Shown: piece by piece, positions 1-7,037 of the stretch
Layout of the letters: each line of letters starts with the position of its first letter
Numbering within the stretch: position 1 is the first letter of the stretch
Assembly: GCA_023391105.1 (NCBI GenBank)
Contig: JAEWBO010000009.1
Location: forward strand, 1 to 20,555
Source: Bacillota bacterium
GTDB lineage: Bacteria > Bacillota > Clostridia > Christensenellales > SZUA-584
Length of the DNA: 20,555 bases
Direction: 5' to 3'
The notes under the pieces: model-generated
Told to the model about the DNA's origin: nothing
The model's database searches: none
What the model saw: only the letters and a program-made list of their open reading frames with translations
Position numbers and translations under genes: made by a program

Positions 1-452
1 CCCGCGCACCGGTGGGTTTATTACCGGCCTGCTCCCCCCCCCGCGGCCTGCTGCCTTTTTACAGCAAGAAGGACAAGCAGCGTGCCGAGGAGAACATGGC
101 GCGGCTGGAAATCAGCGCAATACAGAAAAAATGCTACCGTGAGCTCTCGGGCGGGCAGCAGCAGCGCGTGCTGCTGGCGCGGGCGCTCTGCGCCACGGAA
201 AAGCTGTTGCTGCTCGATGAACCTGTGGCCGGGCTGGATCCGGTTATCACGGCTGAGCTTTATTCGCTCATCAACGATCTTAACAAAAGCGGTATCACGG
301 TGATTATGGTATCGCACGATATAAACAGCGCCGTGCAGTACGGAAGCCGTATTTTGCACATGGCGATGCACAGCGCGTTTTTTGGCAACAAAGACGAATA
401 TCTCAAGACGCCCGTTGGACGCAGGATGATGGGAGGGCTGGCCGATGTTTGA
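1..452 (+). CDS. znuC: Metal ABC transporter ATP-binding protein (ZnuC/TroB-like), 5'-partial, probably frameshifted
   Basis: C-terminal part of an ABC ATPase that would power uptake of zinc or manganese with the permease encoded next. The reading frame from about position 45 shows the ABC signature LSGGQQQRV, Walker B LLLLDEP, a D-loop GLDP and the H-loop histidine in MVSHD, followed by a short tail. Walker A and the first roughly 90 residues lie outside the window. Continuous ZnuC-like sequence (GLLPFYSKKDK) starts only at 45. Upstream of it, the other forward frame (RTGGFITGLL at 4-33) looks more family-like than the frame in register, so a frameshift is likely between 26 and 52. The last 8 bp (ATGTTTGA) overlap the permease start, which implies translational coupling. 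The family call is firm; zinc versus manganese is inferred. Confidence 0.85.
   Translation, partial: RAPVGLLPACSPPRGLLPFYSKKDKQRAEENMARLEISAIQKKCYRELSGGQQQRVLLARALCATEKLLLLDEPVAGLDPVITAELYSLINDLNKSGITVIMVSHDINSAVQYGSRILHMAMHSAFFGNKDEYLKTPVGRRMMGGLADV
26..52 (+). repeat. Direct repeat ggcctgct flanking a C9 tract inside the ATPase gene
   Basis: The 8-mer ggcctgct occurs at 26-33 and again at 45-52, separated by nine C residues (34-42) and gc. The offset of 19 bp is not a multiple of three, so the extra copy shifts the reading frame. This could be a slippage mutation, a phase-variable tract or an assembly error near a contig end. Confidence 0.7.
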
Positions 453-1266
453 TTTCTTCGCGGAGCTGCTTTCGTATACGTTCATCGTGCGAGCGCTTAT
501 CGTCGGCATACTTGTGTCGCTTTGCGCCGCGCTGCTGGGCGTGAGCCTCGTTTTGAAGCGATATTCGATGATTGGCGATGGATTGTCGCATGTTGGGTTC
601 GGCGCGCTCTCGGTGTCGCTCGCGCTCAATGTCGCCCCGCTCGAGGTTTCGCTGCCCGTCGTGGCGGTAACGGCATTCTTGCTGATGCGCCTTGGTGAAA
701 ACAGCATGATAAAGGGTGACGCGGCCATCGCGATCATATCGAGCAGCGCGATCGCCATCGGCATCATTGTGGTCTCGCTGACAACCGGCATGAATATCGA
801 TGTGTACAATTATATGTTTGGCAGCATACTCGCCATGAGCCAAGGCGACGTGGTGATGAGCGTCGCGGTATCCGTTGTGGTGCTTGCGCTGTATGCGGTC
901 TTCTATAATAAAATATTCGCGGTAACGTTTGACGAGAGCTTTGCAAAGGCCACGGGCACTCGCGCTGGCCGATACAATATGCTGATTGCGATGCTGACCG
1001 CGCTTATCATCGTCGTCGGTATGCGCATGATGGGTGCCATGCTGATTTCCAGTCTGATTATCTTTCCGGCGCTTACATCGATGCGTGTGTTCAAAAGCTT
1101 CAAAAGCGTGGTCATCAGCTCTGCTGTTTTGTCTGTGATATGCTTTATCATCGGCATTGTCATTTCGTTTATATTGTCGGTTCCGGCGGGCGCGGGCATC
1201 GTCGTGGTCAATCTCGTGGCATTTGGGATGTTTTTTCTCATTAAGAAGATCAAAATAACTCATTAG
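445..1266 (+). CDS. znuB: Metal ABC transporter permease (ZnuB/ABC-3 family)
   Basis: Membrane permease of a zinc/manganese-type ABC importer, 273 aa, the usual family length. It is hydrophobic throughout, with about eight membrane segments. It carries the family hallmark near residues 40-55 (LKRYSMIGDGLSHVGFGAL) and the later segment GMRMMGAMLISSLIIFPA that is typical of ABC-3 permeases. The start overlaps the ATPase stop by 8 bp, so the two are in one operon and probably co-translated. No solute-binding protein gene is visible; it may lie upstream. No Zur or MntR operator can be seen because the operon promoter is outside the window. About 200 bp without a clear terminator separate it from the next gene. 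Zinc versus manganese cannot be told from sequence alone. Confidence 0.93.
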   Translation: MFDFFAELLSYTFIVRALIVGILVSLCAALLGVSLVLKRYSMIGDGLSHVGFGALSVSLALNVAPLEVSLPVVAVTAFLLMRLGENSMIKGDAAIAIISSSAIAIGIIVVSLTTGMNIDVYNYMFGSILAMSQGDVVMSVAVSVVVLALYAVFYNKIFAVTFDESFAKATGTRAGRYNMLIAMLTALIIVVGMRMMGAMLISSLIIFPALTSMRVFKSFKSVVISSAVLSVICFIIGIVISFILSVPAGAGIVVVNLVAFGMFFLIKKIKITH

Positions 1267-1469
1267 AGCTTATGGGGCACGCCTATATCGCTGCGGCTCG
1301 AGCTGCCGTTGCAAATGAAAAAAGTGCTAAATAAATTCATGATAAGTACGATATAGTATCATAGAAAAAATAAGCCAATAATGCACTTCTTTTAACAAAA
1401 AAGGTTTGTTTTTCAGATCCGGTGGTATTAATACGCAAAAGTTTTGATAAAAAATGAGGAGCACCAGAT

Positions 1470-4400
1470 TTGATTGAACCCGATTTATACTCACGTGTCA
1501 ACAACAAGGTAGCGCTTGTTCTCGGTGCCGACAAAAAAGTCATAGACTGCAGCAAAAGTTTTCTGAATACGTTTGAACTTGAAAAGGTACCGGCAGGTGC
1601 ACATGTCGATACGCTTTTTGATATGCGGGGGAGCGATATTTTCACCCGCCATTTGGCGTTGCAGCCGTTTTGCTGCGTCTGGCGGTTATCAGGTAAGGAA
1701 GCAAACGGGCTTCTCATGGGCGGCAGTGACGGCTATTATCTGATATTCGAAGAACCGGACAGGAAGAAGGAAACGGAAAAGGACGCGATCAATGTATGGC
1801 GTTTTTCCAGAATGATCAACAACATGCAGGAGGGTGTATCAATATTTCACCTGCTTTTCAAAGATGGAATTGCTGTGGATTATATCGTGGAAGATATCAA
1901 TTCAAGCTGCGAAGCAGCGCTTGGGATGAGCCGTGAAAATGTGGTTGGAAAACGGGCTGGTGAGTTATTTGAAGGTGATGCACCTTTTCTTCATGAGATT
2001 GAGCGCGCTGTTTTAAGCGGAAAGCCAATACAGTTTGAGCGATATTTGAGCCGGTTTGGAAAGCATTTTCGGCTATCTGTCTCACCGTTGGGTGAGAACC
2101 GTTTCGGTATCGTGTTTTCGGATCTGACTCAGCTGATACATATGCAGGAGCTGCAAAGAACACTGAATAATGCGGCAAAGGCCATGTCGGAGGTGTTCGA
2201 GACCGGAAAAATTTTTGATGCCGCAGCGTGTATATTGCGCGAAAACGGGCTTGAAAGCATGCTGTTGCTTTTGGGCAGCGACCTGTCCGTCAGAAAAACA
2301 TATTTGAGCTTTGCGGATGCGCCGCCCGTCTATCAGGGTGAAAAACCGATACCCTTGAGCGACGCCTTCAGAGAAATCACACGCGAGGGACAAACCGTTT
2401 TTATTGAGGATTTTGACGTGTCTTCTCATGCCTTTAAGGACGCAGGGCTGAGTGGGCCACTCAGTGGCATCGCCGCGCCGGTGATTGTCAGCGGTGCGAT
2501 GTATGGCATATTTGTCATTCTATCTCCAGAGCTTAAGCCGTCTGAGCTGTCTGCCGTGACGGTTTTTGCCAATCTGATGGGATCAACGGTTGAACGAACA
2601 GCGCTTATACAGAGCCTTAATAAGAATATCGATAAGCTTATACAATCCAAACAGGCGCATGAACAGACGGCTCAGCGGCTCAGCATGGCTTCCAATGCGA
2701 GTCGTGTGGGATTTTGGGAATACAACTTAGTGAGTGATCTGTTTTATTTAGATGAAACAGCACAGCAGCTCTGTGGTATTGAGCAACCGGTGCTTGAAGC
2801 CACCTTTGACGTATGGAAAAAAATTATTCATCCCGACGATCATGTCGCTGCGCTGGCTGCACTAAAAAAATCTGTTAAAAAAAGTGAAGATTGTGTGATT
2901 GAATTTCGTATTACACAGTCTGATGGTACGGTTCGGCATGTGAGAAGCGTGGGGATATTGCATAAAAACGACAGCGGGGATCCGGTACGCATGGTGGGGT
3001 CTGCATGGGATATTACCGAGCGCAAAATCACAGAAGTCGCTTTGCGCGATAACGAGAGACAGCTGCGTAAGATTTTCGATCTGCTTCCTGTGGGCCTTTG
3101 GATTACCGATAAAGAAGGACGAATCATCAAAGGCAACCCGGCGGGTGAACGCATATGGGACGGTAAGATTGACAACGTCGATGTGGAGCAAAAAATCTGG
3201 CGTTTTCCTTCGGGTGAAGCAATAAAACAAGGCGAGTGGGCGCTCACTAAAACGGTGCGGTATGGGCTGACCATAAAGGAAGAGATGCTGGAAATTGAGA
3301 CAATCGAGGGAAACAGGAAAATCGTTATCAACAGCACGGCGCCCGTGACAGATGATAACGGCTGCTTGCAGGCCGCGATTATGATCAACCGTGACGTGAC
3401 GGAAAACGAAATCGCAAAGGCTGCGCTAAAGTCTGAAAAGGAGCTGCTAAGCACAACGCTTCAATCGATCGGGGAGGGCGTGGTTGTCACCGATGCCGAG
3501 GGCAGAATCACCACCGTTAACACCGTCTTTGAGCAGCTTTCCGGCACCACACAGCAGGAAGCAAAGGGACGCCGGTTTGATGACGTTGTGCAAACAGTCA
3601 GCGAAAGAAAAAATACTTGTCCCAGCCTAATCGAAAAAACACTAAACACAGGGCGCATTATCTCGCGCAGTAACGGGATGCAACTGCTGTGCCAAAATGG
3701 CAGAAAAGTGCCTATCGCGCATACTGTTTCACCAATATGCGACGGAAGCGGACAGATTATTGGTACGGTTCTCGTGATTCGCAATATAACAGAACAAAAG
3801 AAAAGACAGAAAAAGATCGATTATCTTGTGTATCACGACGCGCTGACAGGCGTTTACAACAGGCGATACTTTGATCAAATGCTGCGAAAAATCGATACCG
3901 AGGAGAATCTTCCGATATCCATCATCAACTGTGATGTCAACGGCCTGAAGCTGACCAACGACGCGTTTGGACACAACGCGGGTGACAAGCTGCTGATAAG
4001 CATGGCTTCTGTGCTCGTTAAGGCGTGCCGTCCCTGTGATATCGTGGCGCGGTCCGGCGGCGATGAATTTATGATACTTATGCCAAAGGCAGATGAAAGT
4101 GCAGCACGGAATGTTTGCAGTGAGATCAAAGCGCTGGCTGAGAGAAACAGCCTGAACGCGATCGATTGCTCAATTTCCGTCGGGTATGACACCAAGAAAA
4201 ATCCGGAAGAGAGCTTAAAGTCAATAATCAGCAAGGCAGAAGCCTTTATGTACCGCAATAAAAGCTCTGAGAGCCCGTATATGCGCGGAAGCTCGATCAA
4301 TAACATATTGTCGACGCTGCATGAAAAATATATAAGAGAACGCTTGCATTGCAGCCATGTCAGCGAAATCGGATCCAGTATTGCACTTGCTATGGGGCTT

Positions 4401-4838
4401 TCCGACCGAGAGATCACGGAAATCGGTCTGATCGGACGCATGCACGATATCGGGAAAATAGCAGTTAACGAAACACTTTTCAATAAACCCGCCATGCTGA
4501 CCGAAGAAGAATGGATCGACATGAGAAGGCATCCTGAAGTGGGCTTTAGAATCCTTTCTGCTTCTACGGATACGGCTTATATCGCAAAGAGCGTGCTGGC
4601 GCACCATGAAAGATTTGACGGCAACGGTTATCCGAACGGTCTGAAAGGCGGCAGCATTCCCGTTATGGCCCGTATACTGGCAGTGGCGGATGCCTATGAA
4701 GCCATGACCAATGAAAGGCCATACAGGTCAACAAAATCGAAGGATGAGGCACTAAGCGAGCTTAAGAATCTGCGGGGAACTCAGTTCGACCCTGATATCG
4801 TAGACGTTTTTTTAAAACTCACTCGTTCGCAGCTGTAA
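1470..4838 (+). CDS. Multi-PAS/GAF sensor with GGDEF (diguanylate cyclase) and HD-GYP (c-di-GMP phosphodiesterase) domains
   Basis: Cyclic-di-GMP signalling protein of 1122 aa with no membrane segments, so a cytoplasmic sensor. Apparent order: PAS-like (about 14-93), PAS (115-222), GAF (235-375), PAS_3 type ending WDITERK (403-520), PAS (526-650), PAS (655-775), GGDEF (780-940), HD-GYP (950-1122). The cyclase site is intact (SGGDEF, GG at 863), with an RxxD product-inhibition site RPCD at 854-857, five residues before it. The phosphodiesterase half has HD at 992-993 and HHERFDGNGYP at 1045-1055, so both activities are plausible; hybrids often favour one in vivo. The TTG start is chosen because tgaggag (1455-1461) lies 8 bp upstream; no better ATG is in frame. 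A flavoprotein gene follows 24 bp downstream and is probably co-transcribed. Sensed signal unknown; PAS/GAF domains could bind haem, flavin or small ligands. Confidence 0.93.
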   Translation: MIEPDLYSRVNNKVALVLGADKKVIDCSKSFLNTFELEKVPAGAHVDTLFDMRGSDIFTRHLALQPFCCVWRLSGKEANGLLMGGSDGYYLIFEEPDRKKETEKDAINVWRFSRMINNMQEGVSIFHLLFKDGIAVDYIVEDINSSCEAALGMSRENVVGKRAGELFEGDAPFLHEIERAVLSGKPIQFERYLSRFGKHFRLSVSPLGENRFGIVFSDLTQLIHMQELQRTLNNAAKAMSEVFETGKIFDAAACILRENGLESMLLLLGSDLSVRKTYLSFADAPPVYQGEKPIPLSDAFREITREGQTVFIEDFDVSSHAFKDAGLSGPLSGIAAPVIVSGAMYGIFVILSPELKPSELSAVTVFANLMGSTVERTALIQSLNKNIDKLIQSKQAHEQTAQRLSMASNASRVGFWEYNLVSDLFYLDETAQQLCGIEQPVLEATFDVWKKIIHPDDHVAALAALKKSVKKSEDCVIEFRITQSDGTVRHVRSVGILHKNDSGDPVRMVGSAWDITERKITEVALRDNERQLRKIFDLLPVGLWITDKEGRIIKGNPAGERIWDGKIDNVDVEQKIWRFPSGEAIKQGEWALTKTVRYGLTIKEEMLEIETIEGNRKIVINSTAPVTDDNGCLQAAIMINRDVTENEIAKAALKSEKELLSTTLQSIGEGVVVTDAEGRITTVNTVFEQLSGTTQQEAKGRRFDDVVQTVSERKNTCPSLIEKTLNTGRIISRSNGMQLLCQNGRKVPIAHTVSPICDGSGQIIGTVLVIRNITEQKKRQKKIDYLVYHDALTGVYNRRYFDQMLRKIDTEENLPISIINCDVNGLKLTNDAFGHNAGDKLLISMASVLVKACRPCDIVARSGGDEFMILMPKADESAARNVCSEIKALAERNSLNAIDCSISVGYDTKKNPEESLKSIISKAEAFMYRNKSSESPYMRGSSINNILSTLHEKYIRERLHCSHVSEIGSSIALAMGLSDREITEIGLIGRMHDIGKIAVNETLFNKPAMLTEEEWIDMRRHPEVGFRILSASTDTAYIAKSVLAHHERFDGNGYPNGLKGGSIPVMARILAVADAYEAMTNERPYRSTKSKDEALSELKNLRGTQFDPDIVDVFLKLTRSQL

Positions 4839-4862
4839 ACCGCAAATGAAAAGAGAGGTTCT

Positions 4863-5663
4863 ATGAAGTGCCTTTTAATTAACGGCAGCCCCAACAGGGG
4901 AAATACGTATACGCTGGCGATGACGGCCATCAAACATTTGCTGCTAAAGGCCGATTTTCAGTTTGAAGAGATTCATCTGTCAAGACGCCAGATTCCGCTC
5001 TGTGAAGGCTGCTATTGCTGCTTTGAGCGTGGCGATACCGCCTGCCTGCACCGCCCTCTTTTTGCGGATATCGTCACCAAAATCGAATCCGCAGATGCTC
5101 TTTTCATATTGTCTCCGGTCTATTCGAAGGCCGTGACACCTCATCTTATAAACTTTATCGATCATCTTGCTTATCTCATGCTTCGGCCTCGCTATTTTGA
5201 GAAAAAAGCATTTGTGATAACCACATCGATGGGAAAGTCATCGGCGGCCATTACCGGATATATTAAACAGATTCTTCATGCATGGGGAGTGAACCATGTG
5301 ATGACCTTCAGCGTGGTCTGCCATTCATCCAGAGGCTATTATCCTTCAAAAAAAGTGGTCAATCATCTGGAACGTTTGGCCGATGATTTTTATGATGACG
5401 TTAAAAGCGGACGGCTTCATCAACCCTCTTTTGTCACATTAAAGCATTATAACGCTTCTCGCGCAAAGGCTTTTGTTATTGCTCAAAGCCGGTTGAGCAA
5501 GTTTTGGGAAGAGCATGGCATGCTGGATACGCCTTATTTTCCAATAATCAAAATAAACCTGCCAAAGAGGCTTTTTGGATGGGCCGTCTTCAAGTTTCTT
5601 CTTCACAAACATAAGAAACTGCTTAAAGATGAGCAATATGCCATGCTGGCCAGGCATTTTTAG
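4863..5663 (+). CDS. Flavodoxin-fold NAD(P)H-dependent oxidoreductase with iron-sulfur-flavoprotein-like cysteine motif
   Basis: FMN-binding reductase family (NADPH-dependent FMN reductase / iron-sulfur flavoprotein), 266 aa, cytoplasmic. The N-terminus has the flavodoxin-like phosphate loop LINGSPNRGNTYT. Cysteines 47, 50, 53 and 61 give the spacing CX2CX2CX7C, which matches the compact motif known from archaeal iron-sulfur flavoproteins, with an extra Cys at 52. LSPVYSKAVTPHLINFIDH is the usual FMN-contact segment. The C-terminal 80 residues are basic and less conserved. The start is supported by aagagagg about 6-8 bp upstream. It follows the c-di-GMP sensor gene by 24 bp, so the pair is probably one transcript, which may hint at redox input. 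Whether a 4Fe-4S cluster is bound is inference; many family members with similar cysteines are uncharacterised. Confidence 0.85.
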   Translation: MKCLLINGSPNRGNTYTLAMTAIKHLLLKADFQFEEIHLSRRQIPLCEGCYCCFERGDTACLHRPLFADIVTKIESADALFILSPVYSKAVTPHLINFIDHLAYLMLRPRYFEKKAFVITTSMGKSSAAITGYIKQILHAWGVNHVMTFSVVCHSSRGYYPSKKVVNHLERLADDFYDDVKSGRLHQPSFVTLKHYNASRAKAFVIAQSRLSKFWEEHGMLDTPYFPIIKINLPKRLFGWAVFKFLLHKHKKLLKDEQYAMLARHF

Positions 5664-5734
5664 ATAAAATTCTTCAGTCATAGAACGACGCGGTCGCTCC
5701 GACTTAGAAGAGCAGAATCTGCAGATCGTTTTAT

Positions 5735-6565
5735 TTAGTCAGCCAGAATGCTCTCGCAGCAGGATATGATCTCGCGAAGCGCTTTAATTGAGTCTTTCCG
5801 CCCCGGTACGTATTCCACAATGCTGACGCCGACGATACCGAAATGGGCTTGCAGATCCTTTAGCGTTTTCACCAGCATATCAATGGCTAATCCACCGGAG
5901 GTGGGGCACATCACATCAGGAAATTCTTTCGGGTTTAGCACGTCAAGATCGATATGGATATAGACATGGTGATAACATTTTGCAGTCAAGATATCAACCA
6001 GTCTGTTGCCGGATTCAATTTCACCGATGGACACACAGGCGATGCTGTTCGCGTTAATATACGCCTGTTCGGGAGCGTCAAGATCACGGCAGCCTGCAAT
6101 CACGATTTGCTGCGGCTGCAAAAATGAGAAGCAGGTTCTTCGTATCTGTTCGTCCCCTTCATCCAAGAGACAACGAAGCGGCATGCCGTGAAAAAGGCGG
6201 CTCGGTGAAGATGCAGGCGTATTCAGGTCGCCATGCGCGTCAAACCAGACAACGGCCAGATCGCCGCCGTATTTTTGATTCAGATAGGAAACGGGGAGCA
6301 TTTCAATATCGCAGCCGCCGCCAATAGAAATTATCTTGTCCCAGTTGTCTTGATCCAGCGTCGTACGCCCCGCAGTAAGCTGTTTTGTTATCGCATCATA
6401 TCCGATGATCTCGTTTTTCGTTGTGAGGTCGTCCAAAAGTGAGACGCTGACCTGTTCGACTTGTGGCAGTGTGAGAAGCTCCTTCATTTCCAGAGCACCA
6501 TGGTATAAGGCTTTGTCCCCAGCGCCCTGCCACTGGGGAAATACATATGCGAGTGTGCGAGACAT
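5735..6565 (-). CDS. Arginase/agmatinase-family (ureohydrolase) protein
   Basis: Ureohydrolase-fold protein of 276 aa from the ATG at 6565. An in-frame TTG two codons earlier lies directly against the Shine-Dalgarno, so ATG is preferred (aaagg with 6 bp spacing). Metal-binding segments seen: DAHGD (D109, H111, D113) and IDLDVLN (D206, D208). The first family motif, normally GGDHS, reads GGGCD here, so the canonical histidine ligand is Cys85, and the last Asp of DxDxxDP is Asn. Substitution by Cys at this position occurs in a Firmicutes subfamily annotated only as arginase family protein, so arginine hydrolysis should not be assumed; other guanidino substrates or altered metal use are possible. 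It is monocistronic, convergent with the reductase gene, with its own promoter at 6657-6686. Confidence 0.88.
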   Translation of the reverse strand: MSRTLAYVFPQWQGAGDKALYHGALEMKELLTLPQVEQVSVSLLDDLTTKNEIIGYDAITKQLTAGRTTLDQDNWDKIISIGGGCDIEMLPVSYLNQKYGGDLAVVWFDAHGDLNTPASSPSRLFHGMPLRCLLDEGDEQIRRTCFSFLQPQQIVIAGCRDLDAPEQAYINANSIACVSIGEIESGNRLVDILTAKCYHHVYIHIDLDVLNPKEFPDVMCPTSGGLAIDMLVKTLKDLQAHFGIVGVSIVEYVPGRKDSIKALREIISCCESILAD

Positions 6566-6656
6566 AAACAACCTTTCTAATCGCTATTCCGCCGCTGCGC
6601 CACTGCGCGGGCATTGGCTTCTTTAATTCTCAAGATATTGGAATAAGCATCTTGTT

Positions 6657-6686
6657 ATTATAGCATGCAACGATTATTCATGACAT
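6657..6686 (-). promoter_or_regulatory. Sigma-A type promoter for the arginase-family gene
   Basis: On the minus strand the box ATGTCA is followed after 18 bp by TATAAT, preceded by TGC (extended -10). Transcription would start near 6650 and leave an untranslated leader of about 85 nt that is GC-rich and could fold. The -10 box is strong and the -35 box matches at four of six positions. Confidence 0.55.
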
Positions 6687-6751
6687 CACATGAGAAAGAA
6701 TTTTAATATGATTAGGTAATCAAGATACTTTAACAAAACAACATTTATGAA

Positions 6752-6780
6752 TTGACACTAAATAGAAAAAATAATATTAT
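6752..6780 (+). promoter_or_regulatory. Sigma-A promoter for the 51-codon membrane protein gene
   Basis: TTGACA at 6752-6757, a 17 bp spacer and TATTAT at 6775-6780. A second candidate -10, TATAAT at 6778-6783, overlaps at a less good 20 bp spacing. Start of transcription would be near 6787-6790, giving a leader of about 25 nt before the small gene. Confidence 0.65.
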
Positions 6781-6814
6781 AATGGTATAAAATATAAAGA
6801 ATGGAGATAACAAT

Positions 6815-6970
6815 ATGCCGCAAGCAGATAGTTTTATGACCATATTTTCATCAACTTTTGGTTTAATCTTCTCAATCGCATCATTGGCCGCATTTGTGAT
6901 CGTTATCGTCACATGCTTTAAGGTCATGAAGTACCTGAATCAAAAAACCATCACTCAAAAGCTGAAATAA
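6815..6970 (+). CDS. Small single-pass membrane protein, 51 aa, unknown function
   Basis: No family recognised. The frame runs from ATG at 6815 to TAA at 6968-6970. The protein has a short polar N-terminus (MPQADS), one hydrophobic segment (residues about 10-34, ending in VIVIVTC), then a basic tail with K36, K39, K44, K49 and K51. That layout predicts one membrane helix with the C-terminus in the cytoplasm. Support for translation: tggag 8 bp before the ATG. It has its own near-consensus promoter (6752-6780) and a hairpin terminator (6998-7036), so the gene is a complete monocistronic unit between two minus-strand genes. Possible roles include a small regulator of a membrane enzyme or transporter, or a hydrophobic toxin; no antitoxin RNA or partner is visible, so none is claimed. 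Confidence 0.7.
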   Translation: MPQADSFMTIFSSTFGLIFSIASLAAFVIVIVTCFKVMKYLNQKTITQKLK

Positions 6971-6997
6971 CACCTAGTAAGTGTCCGAAAGAGAATT

Positions 6998-7036
6998 CAA
7001 GCCTCCCGTGCTGAAAAGCAGAAGGCTTGTTCTTTT
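6998..7036 (+). terminator. Intrinsic terminator after the 51-codon gene
   Basis: Outer stem caagcct (6998-7004) pairs with aggcttg (7023-7029). An inner stem tgct/agca (7009-7012/7017-7020) closes a GAAA tetraloop. The T-rich run ttcttttctt follows. It sits between two convergent genes; on the minus strand the stem is followed by a moderately T-rich run, so it may work in both directions. Confidence 0.7.
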
Positions 7037-7037
7037 C

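Noticed and set aside
403..1263. Long minus-strand reading frame opposite the metal permease gene
   Set aside because: Its product is rich in His/Arg/Asp with no recognisable family, and it lies wholly antisense to a clear ABC-3 permease; it is a shadow of that gene's codon usage.
1285..1305. Hairpin gcggc-tcga-gctgc downstream of the metal permease gene
   Set aside because: The stem is short and is not followed by a T-run, so it is not convincing as an intrinsic terminator.
5664..5734. Possible terminator between the convergent reductase and arginase-family genes
   Set aside because: Only a 4 bp stem (cgac-gcg-gtcg) and a distant T-run were found; no stable hairpin could be supported.
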